Position numbers and translations under genes: made by a program. Shown here in pieces: positions 34,892 through 46,989 of a stretch of 64,000 bases of DNA (position 1 is the first letter of the stretch; each line of letters starts with the position of its first letter). Source of the stretch: Antedon bifida (Eukaryota; Echinodermata; Crinoidea; Comatulida; Antedonidae); contig OY727103.1 in NCBI GenBank assembly GCA_963402885.1, forward strand, positions 18,130,085 through 18,194,084. Direction: 5' to 3'. The notes under the pieces are model-generated. The model searched no databases. It saw only the letters and a list, made by a program, of their open reading frames with translations, and was not told the origin of the DNA.

Positions 34892-37800
34892 TCAGCTTCG
34901 AAGATTGCATTTATTTGTAACCATTCTAAAGTACCCATCTTCATTCATCTTTATAAGTTTCTTATATTCATCCGGTATATTATGTGAGTTATTAAACGAA
35001 AATCTGGTATTCCCATCATAGTGAAATGTAATGTTTCTTCCATCAGGTGCAATGCCAAAAGGATAAAATCCATACAGTGATATCATATCACAAAAAGGCA
35101 CGGCTGCAGTGTACAAATACAGGCCGGATGAAGGGACTGTCGTGTTCCAGAATCTGAAACAAATATAAGAAAGATTTTTAGTAATTAGGTTTTAGTTTAT
35201 GGCAGATTAGTTTCCACGGGAACCAATGCAAGGGTGACGTGTAAACGCAACTTTTCGACTTAAAATGTCGTAAAATAATAACATTGGATGTCTTAAAACT
35301 TGGTTCATACTCTAGGACGCATTGCAAGGACGTAAACGCAAGGGTTGGAGAAAAATTTTGTAAGAAAATAATCCTGCGTGTCTTAAAGCTTGGTTCACAA
35401 TCAAAATGTCGCTCAGCTTGTGTGAAGCTTGGTTCGCACGAGGACACAATAAGGACGTAGAAAACGGGCTTTGCGGCGCCTTCTTTTTTATAGAATTTCT
35501 GCAAGTTAAAGAGCGTTGAATATAAGTTTTACCTTGGCAACGCTACAAGAACAATATTAGGCCTAACTTTATTGATTGCTCACCGGTTTATCAATAATTA
35601 AGACTACCCTACTACTGGTTGATCCTAACACCAATATACTATACAATAGTGATAACCATCTTACATCTTTAAATGTTGAAAAAACTGCTTATGCGGATAA
35701 GCAATTGAAACATTCAAGTTGTTTCTGCTAAAAAATTGAAGAAACTCAAAGTAGCTTTCAGTTCGTGGAGTAAAATCTTTAGAAAACCAAAGAACAGCAC
35801 CTTTGAACTCTCTTAATCTTTCTAAACCAAACTTTGACTTCCATAGCTCATAATGTTCGTGTTTTTTCCCCTGGATATACGAATGTAGAAATCTTGTGGA
35901 TTCACCATTTACAGACATTATGTTCGTTTTGTTTCCAACATCATTTACAAATTCTTTTATAGGAGCCATGTTTGATCTCATCACAAAGTCATGAGCGTCA
36001 ATTTCAGAGCCACATCCACTGTTCAGAAGAATTCCACCATTGCCGACTACTGCGCATGTGCGATGGCGAGTAACAATTTGTTTTGTTTTTCCAACATACT
36101 TGCCATAATGAGTAACTTTTCTGAATTCTCTCAGATTCTTAAATTTACCATGTTTATGAAAAGGTGTTAACAAACTTAACTTGAGATTATTCGCTTCCGC
36201 TCTGTGAATGAAATAAAAATAACACAAATAACACACTTATTGCATTGGCAAATTGATTGGTTAATTACGTATCACGTGTCATATGACTGCTCTATTTTCA
36301 ACTCGGCCTTGTCTCGTTAAACACAGAGAAGTCACTTGTTTTTCAACTCATGAAATATTCTCACCATCCAACTCTTATAAACATTTATAATATTATACTA
36401 TCGAAAAGCGACAGCTTATACACATGCGTAGGGAGTGACTTGGAATATGGAAAAATGAATACGATTCGATCTTTGTCTCTTAAACCGTTGCAAATAAAAT
36501 AAAAAATGATTTTATTTATTGTATACAATATATCCATATTTGTGTGTTTCGATTATACTAGAAAGGTAGGCCAATTTAGATATTTTCTTTTATTTTATGT
36601 CTTTATTAGGCAATGTTGCCAAGGATTACCAATACTAGTAAATTAATCACTGTCATATCAGTGTTTAGGATGTAAATTTTACCGCACTATTGTATACCTA
36701 TTAGCTATTAGATCGACACTTCAATCATGTGATATTTAACCATTATTCACATGTCTTGGTACGTACAGTAGGTTACTAAAAATGACAACCATTGCACTGC
36801 GATGATAAATCGAATGACATAATATGATCGAAAATTTCTTTTAAAAAAGTAAATATTTAAAAAAGCAATGGGGCTCAAACTTACCGTAAGTTGAATATCT
36901 TAACTAAATCAATGGTTTTATTAAGTTCATTTTCAACTAATTCCTTCGTGGATCTCCTCGGTGTTTCAGCAGTTTGCGGAAATCTGTGAATAACATGAAT
37001 TAGCGGTATTAAATAGAGACAGTCTAATAGGCCACGATGTCCAAAAGCAGTAAAAATTATCTCTGGTCAAAAACTAAATAAAAACAGTACGATTAAATAT
37101 CGACGGCAATTAATCTTGTGTACAATTAACAATAGGGACCATCTCTACTGCAAATAAGTACACAATTAACACTAGGGACCATCTCTACCGCAACTATTAT
37201 TCATAATTAACAATAGGGACCATCTCTACCGCCACTATTGTTCATAATTAACAATAGGGACCATCTCTACCGCAACTATTGTTCATAATTAACAATAGGG
37301 ACCATCTCTATTGCAACTAAGTTCACAAAAATCAACACTAGGGACCATCTATACCGCAACTATTGTTCATAATTAACAATAGGGACCATCTCTACCGCAA
37401 CTAAGTTCATAATTAACAATAGGGACCATCTCTACTGCAAATAAGTTCACAGTTAACACTAGGGGCCATCTCTACTGCAACTAAATACACAATTAACAAT
37501 AGGGACCATCTCTACAGCAACTACGTGCACGGTTAACATTAGGAACCATCTCTATTGCAACTAAGTGCAAATTAGCACTAGGGACAATATCTACTGCAAG
37601 TTCTATTGTAATTAAGTTGTTCCAAACCAATGGTGCTTCAGGAAATCCTTTTAAACCCAGATTTAAGGCGTATATTTTCGGAATGAATAAGATAAGAGCA
37701 CATAATGTATAGCAAAGACCTGTTGGGACATGGAATATGTGATTAAATCATAAAATTAACCATAAAAAATCATATATTTGGAATAATCAGATTGGTAAAG

Positions 37801-38004
37801 TAGAGTTTATAATATTTAGGTACAGATACGTTGTTCAATTTTAAGCCAGTGACTAACATATGTTTCTACTAACCTTTGATTATACTGTCTGCTTATGTAT
37901 ATGTTGCCATTGTATTTTGACGACCATAATAGAGCGAATGCAGTTACCAGTACAGAGAAGCTTATTAGAAACGTAAACAGGGTAATCGTCTTTTGTGTAA
38001 CCAT
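34892..38004 (-). CDS. gene 5: ST8Sia-like sialyltransferase (GT29), 4 exons, 342 aa, mosaic 3' end
   Basis: Predicted Golgi sialyltransferase, first gene of block B. Exons: 37874-38004, 36885-36983, 35665-36201, 34892-35153; all junctions are GT-AG, phase 2. Exons 1-3 are almost identical to gene 3 (one residue changed in exon 1; eight extra residues, HYELWKSK, in exon 3, an in-frame 24-base difference). All sialylmotifs and the four cysteines are intact. The first two-thirds of exon 4 is gene-3-like, apart from a short difference (TTVP versus MTDKI). From about 35010 downwards it switches: the end reads HNIPDEYKKLIK and NKCNLRS like gene 1 (NKCNLRS), where genes 3, 4 and 6 end NKCVL. The 3' flank is also gene-1-like. 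This indicates recombination or conversion between paralogues. Confidence 0.87.
35178..35504. repeat. CGTAAACGCAAGG repeat in intron 3 of gene 5
   Basis: Block-B counterpart of 23161-23480, with scattered substitutions. Confidence 0.6.
37115..37605. repeat. 41-bp minisatellite, about 12 units, gene 5 intron 1
   Basis: Same unit as the array at 25058-25672 (core AACAATAGGGACCATCTCTA), but with about four fewer units. The first and last units match between the arrays. The gain or loss is in the middle. Confidence 0.9.
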
Positions 38005-40301
38005 TATCAATGGTTTTCAAATTCCAATACAGGCCTAAATAATAAAATCATGAAAGCTTTTATAGAACAATATATTATAGTAAAGTATATAATATAAATA
38101 TTAAAGTAAATACTGAATAGCTAATAACAGTTTATCAATATACAAGACATATTTCTCGACAGCGATTGCCATAGGAGAGAAAGACTATAGGCCTAAGCCT
38201 GTATAATTTTAACAATATTAATTTCAATTTGTATCGCCATTTCACGACACTGTGGATATTTGATCCTTTCAACTACATGCCGTTTCACTAAAGCCCCTTT
38301 CTCACAGATGTGCCTGCAATATACCGGTACAGTGCTGGCGTCGTGCCGGTATCGTTACCGGCATATACCCATTCTCATCGGACTATCGTGCCGGAAATAT
38401 AACCGGTATATAACGTCTTTCTGTGAGAAAGGAGTCGGGCATATACGGCCAATAAAAAGTCTCTGACAAAATAATTATTGAGGGCGTCCTTTATTGTTAT
38501 TATTTTTGTCTAGCGATATATGGCGGCGAATGTTAAGTTACAGATTATTATCTTCCTTTATAGCATATTTATGCAATACATGCTATGTACAGTATATTGT
38601 GCATATATTATACAGGTACAGCAATAAATTAGCCGTCATCGGCAATCTGTAAAACACCTTAGAAGGCTGTACAATTTACAAGGCGACGAAGGGTCAGGCA
38701 CCAACAAAGAGCTATGGCCTATAGATTATGCTACAAATTTCTTCTTGTCCCCTTATTTTAAGCAGCTCTCTTATCTCATTATCCCTCCAGTTCGACATTA
38801 TTATTGTTAATTGAATTGATACACTTGACCGCGCAAGGTGTCAAAGCCTCGACGGGGAACCCCGGAATATAACGGCGTTACGTTCTCACAGAATGCCCGT
38901 CTGGCATTGCGGGGAATATCCCTAGAATACTAGGTCTAAAGCAGGTCATGTCGATGCCGGCATGATGCCAAGACGACCCGTTCTCACAGAAAACCATACC
39001 GGCATGGTAATATTCCCGCAATATTCCTGACACACAGCTCTTTGAGAAAGGGGCTTAAGGGCCACGTCCTGTACGTGCTGCCAATTCTACATTCGACAGA
39101 GATTTAATGTGAATTAGTAGGTCTACACCGGAGTAACCTACTACCCTATCGGTACTCGTCTCGAAAGATAATGTACTAGGTTCATTGAAGTTCACACGAG
39201 CATCCTGGACCTTCCAGGTTAATAGTCTTTATCCAAGAAGACTCGTTCGCCAGCCAACCTAAAAAAACCATGGAAGACCTCAAGTTCTCGGCCATTCAAA
39301 TAGAACAAAAATGTCCTTTAGATAGTAAGTATTTTATATTATAACCAATTATTCTTTGAACAACATCTATATTTGCCAAAAATGTAACTATATGAATGAT
39401 TTTTTGGAGAGCCCATTACAAAGTGATTTTACCTAATACCGGTACCTCTGTTTAAGAAAGCACAGTGTGCAGCCGATATAGGATAACTTCTAACATGACC
39501 GTTCATTATTCAACAATTTTGAATAATTCAGCCATGGCGTAGGCCTACCACGATCATCACCAACCAAAATGACACGACTGCCTATTAATACAGTAATCTG
39601 TCTACTACTGCTCACCCCACTCACTATCTAGTTCCGTTAAACTGGATATTTACAGAATAATAAAATAATGTTTACAGAAAAGAGAACAACGTATCAACAT
39701 CCTAAAGCTGCATTCACACTAGTCCAATCGTGTATATTACTCCGTTTCGTGAAGTGTAACTGTAACTTTATAAAAAACTTGACTTACCGGTGGTATGGTA
39801 ATTATTGCGTTTTACAATACACTACAACAACTCAAATAAGAAAATCAGTTGAAGCATTTACTAGTCTTGCATGATGCATATACGGTACAGTACACAGACA
39901 TAAAAAAAGAGCGTATTATTCATCGCAGCATTGTTGGTCTTTGTATTCTTCAGCCATTAATACAATAGAAAATTGCTAGAGGCAGTAAGTAAACAATGGT
40001 TCTGTATAGTAATTGTTTTCATATTGAATGAGTACGTTGTGTTTCTCAAACAAATAATAAACGCCACTCGAAGAAACACCTCCCTCGAGTAAAAAGCCCA
40101 TCATCTTCATCATAATCATAATCATCATTATTTATAGTATTTAGTAATTACAACATGTTTGAGTTTCTTTAGATGTTCGAGGGGAGGGGGGGGGGGGGAG
40201 GGGGGCTGCCTAAATGTAAGTCTACTGGAAAAGCCCATAGGATTACACTCGTGAGATACACGTGAACATCCTGCTTCTCAATTTTGTTTAAATGATTTAC
40301 G
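38005..40301. other. intergenic stretch between genes 5 and 6
   Basis: No gene is seen. It is the block-B counterpart of 26063-28238. It carries the inserted element at 38292-39055 and lacks the 440 bases corresponding to 27066-27505. It has a shorter ATC run and a poly-G run near 40187-40198. Confidence 0.6.
38292..39055. mobile_element. 764-bp PIF/Harbinger-like MITE with empty site in block A
   Basis: The ends are AGCCCCTTTCTCACAGA and the complement TTTGAGAAAGGGGCT. Both sides are flanked by TAA (38289-38291, 39056-39058). Block A has a single uninterrupted TAA at 26347-26349 (CACTAAGGGCC). A three-base TAA/TTA duplication is characteristic of PIF/Harbinger elements. The interior is rich in ACCGGTA/TGCCGG motifs and holds no transposase. 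An open frame at 38260-38466 straddles the left junction and is not a gene. Confidence 0.85.
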
Positions 40302-43300
40302 TTAAAGCACGCACTTATTCGTAACCATTCTAAGGTATCCTTCGTCGTTCATCTTTACAAGTTTCTTATATTCACTCGGCATATCATGGGAATTCTTAAA
40401 TTCAGTTTTCGTTATTCCTTCATAGTGATATGTAAGGTTTCTTCCATCAGGTGCAATGCTGAAAGGATAAAATCCATACAGTGATATCATATCGCAAAAC
40501 TGCACAGCTGCGGTGTACAAAAACAGGCCGGATGAAGGGCGCTTTTTCATGTTCCAGAATCTGATAAAAAGAAAGAAAAAAAGATTTATATCGTACATTA
40601 GGTAAGGTTTTTATACCTTGACTAATGCGCATGCGTATTAATTTCCAACTACTGTGACGCAAGCAATGTGCAAGTAATGAGAACGTATGAATCTTCAATA
40701 CGCACAACTCCATTTCTGCACGGCGAGCTAAAAACACTTTTCAGTGAAAAAGACGTATTGTGCAGTTGGAAATGAGGGTTTTTATGAAAATCTACCATGC
40801 TAGCAAAATCAATCAAATCAATTTCAAAATTACAATGCAAAAGGTGGGTTATAGGTTCAGCACTTGTTAACATTTTTAAGTCCTGTCGCCCCACTCTCCC
40901 CTCTTTTTTTTCCGAAACGTAGGATCCATCACCGGCCTATATGTTCATGAAATGGAAATATACCTGTATTTGTTTTTAAGCACTTTTGAGTCACATAAAC
41001 AAGTCAGAAATGGAAAAATTATCTACAGGTAAAAGCATTGCATTTTTTATTCCGTGGTGGGTCCCTATATGTATATTGATGTCCTATAAAGGCACCACCC
41101 TACTGATGGTATGGCACTATGCAAACCCCATCATCAATGTTCTAAAGAAAACAGCACATCTTACATTTTTAAAGTGTTCGCCAACTTTGTAAACGGATAA
41201 GCGATTGAAACATTCACGTTTTTGCGAAAAAATTGAAGAAGCTTAAAATGTGTATCAGTCTGTGGGCTATCTCTCTTAGCAAACCAAAGAATAACATTTT
41301 TAAAATCTCGTAATCTGTTCAAATGATATTTTGGATAACAGCGATCATCCTCTTTCCTAATGCATTGTAGTAAAAGTCTACTGGATTCCATATTCACAGA
41401 CATTATATTCGTTTTGTTTCCAACATCATTTACAAATTCTTTTATAGGAGCCATGTTTGATCTCATCACAAAGTCATGAGCGTCAATTTCAGATCCACAT
41501 CCACTGTTCAGAAGAATTCCGCCATTACCGACCACTGCGCATGTGCGATGCCGAGAAATTTTCCTTCCTGTTCTTTGAACGTACTTGCCAAAATGAGTAG
41601 CTTTCCTAAATTGCGCCAGGCTCGTAAAATTGGTGTGCTGATGAAAAGGTATTAACACACTCGACTTGAATTCTTTTGCTTTATTCCTGTGAATGAAATG
41701 AATAGGATTCAGTGATGTTATTTTGTTATCTAATCGTTACAATTTACTTTCAGCTAAATAAATTACATCAACAATTTTATTCTAGTATCACTATTGTATT
41801 TACTATCCAGGAATACACAACTAACTCGCATGAAAGAAATTGTTTGGATATACTGTAAACACGTTTTCATCTGGTTTCGATTTTTTAGTAATTAGTTGGT
41901 GCATATTTACGAACCTCTGATCTTCTAGACTATACATCAAAACCATCCAGTGGCTGGAAAAGAGCTGACAAAGTCTAGATGACAGCTTGACGAAACTGTC
42001 TTGACACGAAAGTTATTTTACTGGTTTACAATACATGAACTCTATCTCATTGGATATACTTACAACACGGCAATTCTGGAGCACCAAACAGTTTAAATTT
42101 CAATATTTCAGTATTAATTACAAGATCTGTTGCTCAAATTTCAGCACGCGACTGCAGCCATGTATATGGCTTTTTTTCGCTTTACGGAACGGAAGACGAT
42201 ACCTTGTCGTTTAATATCAGAACGGCATCGTCTTCCGTTCCGTCAAACGGACCAAGTGTGATGTTAGCGTTATGGATGCGATACATTAAAAACACTTTGC
42301 TACATAATTAATAATTATCAAAAGCAATAACCTGGTGTTTAGGCTAAAAATAGTACCGGACCCGCTTTGCTAAATAGTTTTGATAGTACTGTACACGGTA
42401 TGTATAGTAAATACCATCCTAAATGTTATACTTTTGGATGATCAATTTTGCCGCCGATGATGATTCACAATTAAGACGATGAAAGGCACTTCTAGTATAT
42501 TCTTTCCTATTAGGAACTATTGTTCAGTTCAGTATTTTATTGGCATTCATTTTAGAAACAGTGGCATAAACCTTTTGATGAGGCGTCCATAGTTCCGTAG
42601 AAGGAAAATTGAAAAATAACTGGTATAGAGAATGTCTTCTACTTTTATGCGCATGCGTATTTCCACATACTTTCTTGAAGGGCAAATCAATCAGAACTCA
42701 CCAGCGAATAGAAATTGCTCAGACAAGTGGTCAACATGGTTGTTCACTCTCTCTTTAGGTTTGTTTGAATTTATCTCTACCTTTCATCTTTACCAATAAA
42801 TTACAGCTTACCTTAAGTCAAATACCTTGACTAAGTCAATGGTTTTATTAAGTTCAGTTTCAACTAATTCCTTCATGGTTTTATGCGGCTCAACGGTTGT
42901 AGACAATTGTTGATTCAAATCTTGATTGTATTCCCTATTAATAATCAAAAAGAAAATGTAGTGACGGCGATATACAGACCAAAGCAATCTAACAACATGA
43001 CACTAAACTTATTCCTATTAAAAGGGGACATCTCTATAATAAAGGGGCTCTCCTCAATATAAGACACTGACCAACCCCTATTCAGGAGATACACTTATCG
43101 AGGGGACCTTGTTGGATCCGAAGGTGTCCCCTTAATAGGTTCACTGTAGAAAAAGAGAAGAATCTACTAACCTTGCAACAGCGAACCTTGGGTAATGCTG
43201 TTTGCGTAATGTGTCTTCAAAAATGTATTCTGGCGAATACAATAAGGTAATGACTGTTGAAAGTACGAAGAAGAATAGAAGAAATCTAACTGCAAGTTGT

Positions 43301-43308
43301 CTAAACAT
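40302..43308 (-). CDS. gene 6: ST8Sia-like sialyltransferase (GT29), 4 exons, 346 aa
   Basis: Predicted Golgi sialyltransferase, second gene of block B and near-twin of gene 4. Exons: 43172-43308, 42812-42934, 41165-41686, 40302-40560; all junctions are GT-AG, phase 2, with exon lengths identical to gene 4 (137, 123, 522, 259). Replacements against gene 4 include K to E and L to S in exon 1, D to N in the stem, R to Q and G to R in exon 3, and N to K in exon 4. The last one removes an N-glycosylation site (NNSH to KNSH). All sialylmotifs and the four disulfide cysteines are kept. Intron 2 lacks the fold-back element found in gene 4. It is the most upstream gene of the array in this window. 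Confidence 0.87.
42184..42243. repeat. hairpin repeat in gene 6 intron 2
   Basis: Same 17-base arms as 31218-31277. It is the block-B copy. Confidence 0.75.
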
Positions 43309-43855
43309 AATTAATTATTTCAGGAAAACTCATGTAGTTTTAAACAGGCACAGCCTTAACTTGAATCAACCGTTCTCAAAGTGGTTAAACTTGTTTTTGA
43401 CAACAGTCTTAAGTGATCTAGGTGATTGGCTCATCACAACAATAGATTGGAAAGGCGATGTGAAAGCTATTAGGAAATGTGTTTGGACAAACAATGGATT
43501 ACCATTGTTATGTCAATGTTGGTGTGGGTAGAGGGGTGTGTGAATTACTAAACAAAGGCAGTACAGTATTATATTGATCTTTATTTAGCCAGTCCAAGAT
43601 CTATACAATTAACCTGAGTGTTTTTTTTATAACGAGGCAAAGAGTAAATTACTCGGTTATTGCCTCTCTTTCTTTATTTTTATGTTGAGTCATAATTACG
43701 TTCGTAAAAATATGGTAAAGCAATTGATATGAATATAGAAATATTACTTTAATTGAAAATATGTCAAATTTACTTTCTTGTGCATTAAAAAAGAAACAAT
43801 TCATTTTTCATATAATTTTTGTATTTAATATGTACTTAAGGCCGCTTCTATGTAT

Positions 43856-43893
43856 TACCATGGAGAAATAAGTTAACTTATTTCTCCATGGTA
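43856..43893. mobile_element. 38-bp perfect palindrome, recent insertion
   Basis: The half-arm CCATGGAGAAATAAGTT is followed immediately by its exact complement, with no loop. It is flanked by TATTAC at 43853-43858 and 43892-43897. Block A has a single TATTAC at 32905-32910 and no palindrome. So 33 bases plus a six-base duplication were added in block B, or precisely lost from A. It may be a transposon reduced to its two ends, or an end-joining product. Confidence 0.8.
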
Positions 43894-44429
43894 TTACATA
43901 ACATTGTAAATAAAGGCCCTAGGTATAAACCGAATCTTCTCTCTTCGAGTGTGTTTTGCAAGTAAGACGTCACGAGCTCACGCATGCATCATAAATATTC
44001 ATGATATATGCACGCCCTCTATAGTTTCTGCCTTAACCTAATAGGAAAAAAGAATGCTAGCGGGACGATTCAACCAGGAACAACTCGCCCCAGGGACGAC
44101 TCCGCCCAGAATATGTTGTCGACCTTGCAATTGAAATACATATTATAACAAGGCCATATACATGGCTGAAGTCGCATGCTCAAGTTAGTGTTTACCGACC
44201 AACCGACCGACATAGTGAGCTGTATTGTAAAAATAAATAGGCCTAATAAATACTTTGATTTTCTTTCTTCTGCAGAAAAATGAGCAGAATTTTCTCCAAC
44301 TAGTCTTGGATTCTCCACAAAGATGACCTCGTGCCTGACCGGAAGAATTTAAACAAATGTTTTAAAAACCATGGATAATCTTTTATGTTAGATCATTTTA
44401 CCATTATAGGTCCACGATTTCACCTCTAC

Positions 44430-45235
44430 TTGTTTACTTGTTTCCCGTACACTTTCGTCTACGGGATCAAGGCGAAGCACTCAGTGCTTAAAAGCCCCTC
44501 TTAGCAATAAAATCATATTCTATATAGGGTGAAAACTTCAGCGGGTGGTTGGACCATGCGACGTTAAGTTTTGCTTTTGAACAGGTTCACCGTAGCACAT
44601 GAAACTACATCCGTAGGCAGAGCATTCCATAAGAGAATAACTCTCCTGGAGAACGTGTCCCTCCTAATATTAAGACGAGAGCTTTTAAACTTGAGTTTAT
44701 ATGGGTGTCCACGGGTCCGAGATTCTAGATCAAATTCAAAAAATGTGCTGATCGAAATACGATCGAAACCTTTTACAATCCTAAAAACTTGGATAATATC
44801 CGCTCTCTGCCTTCGATATCTCATGGTAGGAAGACCAAGAATTCTCAAACGTTGCTCATAAGGGATATTACGGTACCTAGGAATCAATCTTGTTGCTCTT
44901 TGCTGGACCTTCTCTATTTCATCCTGATCTCGTTTTCTAATAGGATTATAAACAGTATTACAATATTCAAGCGTTGGCCTGACTTATACAGACTTCAAAA
45001 ATCCATCTTTATTCAAGAATTTAAAAGATCTATAAATCATTCCTAGTTTCTTATTAGCTCTTTTACAAATATCCGCTACATTTATTCCGCAAATTAAAGA
45101 TTAAACTAGGATCAAAGGTAACACCTAGATCTTTCTCCTGCTTTACCTCATGTAGTAAATTACCAGCCATTGAATACAAGAAATAGGGATTATCACGACC
45201 ATAATGAAATACCTTACACTTGTCATTAAATGGCA
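44430..45235 (-). pseudogene. LINE 3' half: reverse-transcriptase C-terminal region
   Basis: Minus-strand translation gives, in order: FNDKCKVFHYG and EKDLGVTFDPSLIFN, then NKKLGMIYRSFKFLNKDGF, a frameshift or stop, then RPTLEYCNTVYNPIRKRDQ, VQQRATRLIPRYRN and YEQRLRILGLPTMRYRRQR, then FSRRVILLWNALPTDVV. This is the CR1/L2-like non-LTR reverse transcriptase C-terminus, followed at about 44440-44563 by its 3' tail. The first half of the element is missing: at about 45235 it abuts the dispersed repeat that continues to 45870. The coding frame has at least one break, so it is not active. It is absent from the corresponding place in block A. Confidence 0.85.
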
Positions 45236-45239
45236 ATTG

Positions 45240-45870
45240 AAGTGAAGATAAATAGGGTACTATACGCATCGGAAATACAACACTATACGCACAATTATGA
45301 TTTGGCCTAAAAATTGGCCTTAGATTATGGAAAACCTCCGGCAAAACGCAATAATTATGGACAAATCGATTATTGGTAATATGCCTAATATTTAAAAGGA
45401 ATGAATATAGGCTATATTTTCGTTTGTTGATGATTTTTTTTACGCAAAGTTCATGTGTGAATGCTTGATCCATTAGAGGTAATCTGTGATGGTTCATTTT
45501 AGATTCAGTAAATTACCAATGGTTTAGTTAAGGTTTAATTTAACACTGTAACAAATCCCTCACTATTCAATCAAAATGTTATTATTATTATTATACTACT
45601 ATATTGTTGAAAAATGGATTGCGTGATATGAATATGGATTGATAGTAAAACGTAACAAAGATACGTTCTTGTCTAGTTATTAGGTATTCATGCAGTGATA
45701 AAGCGGAGAATTATTTTTGTAGCGTTCCATTTCAAATAAATTTAGTTACAGAGAAATATTTTGGTTGTGAAGGTCGCTAAAATCGTTGGCGCCAGCATTA
45801 CTTCTTTTACCAATTTTAACACTTAAGCTAACAACAAAACATTCAACAATGATAAAAAATGCAATAATTG
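45240..45870. repeat. dispersed repeat, second copy of 5090-5960
   Basis: It matches 5095-5300 and 5620-5840 closely, in the same relative order, and abuts the LINE fragment at 45235. Its minus-strand open frame fuses with the LINE frame by chance. Confidence 0.65.
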
Positions 45871-46329
45871 TGAACAAATCGACGACCCATATGACGGGTT
45901 TTTCCAGAACACAGTGTGTGTTGGCCTCCTTTCGTACCTCTCATCAAGAGAGAGATACATCTCCCTGCTCTCATGACGCGCGCACCACAAGCAACTACTG
46001 TAGTCAATCAGAAATTCATTCTGCGTATGCTCAGAAACTTATCTACACTTATCTGTGGACACCCGCTTTCCTTGGTTATATAACAAACTCTTACCCTTTG
46101 TCAAACATTCACCCACTTTTATTTATTACGGTAGAAATGTAAAGCCCGTAGCAAAAAGTAATAGTATCTTATTTAATCAAAAGTGACAACAAATAAAACA
46201 TTTTAACGTTTTTTTCGATCTAATTTGTCACAAACTGCATTTTATGTAAAAACAAATACTGTAAGGGCCTATTGCGATATTTTTTGTCTTGAAAAAAAAG
46301 TAATACTAAGCAGATAGATATCCGTTTTG

Positions 46330-46985
46330 CTTCTGTGATGTAGGCCTACCCATTTTTTAATAGAAGAACCGTGACTTTTCAGCGAAAATACCGGGTTTTC
46401 AACAATTTGTATTAACGGATTCTCCTAGAAAAAGAAAGACAATTAGTCCAGAAACAAGACAACAGCTACAAAGCATGTTCTACGAGAGATCATTAGGTGC
46501 ATTTGCTTTCTCTTTGTATCATAATTAACCATAGAACGTACAGAAATGACCTGGTTTCATGTTTTTAAAGTAACATGCATTATTTTTTTACAAAACTTGA
46601 AACAATTGCAGGGAAAGTGCCTTTAAGTAAATGATAAAGCATATAGTACATACACACTGATGACCGTTGGTTCACCTGCACAAGAATAGGCCTATATACA
46701 GTAGCTAGCAAATTAATTGATTGATTTCCACATTTAGACATCAAAGTAACGCAATAAATAGTCATTCCAAATATAGATTTAATAGGTCATAATAATTTTG
46801 CTTTAAGAGTTTATAGTCCAACAAGATCACGACTAAGATTACTCGAAATTAATGTTGTAGAAGAAAACCGCATACTATGAATAAGCGTCAATAAGTTTGA
46901 CAATTGTACTAATAAGCAGCGGCATTAACTGAACAATACATCATATTGATGGAGGTGGTGTTGAACTTGTTAAAAGAGCTGAACT
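46330..46985. other. gene-free stretch upstream of the array
   Basis: Recognisable similarity to block A ends at about 46320. I see no exon of a further sialyltransferase and no other gene. Confidence 0.5.
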
Positions 46986-46989
46986 TACC

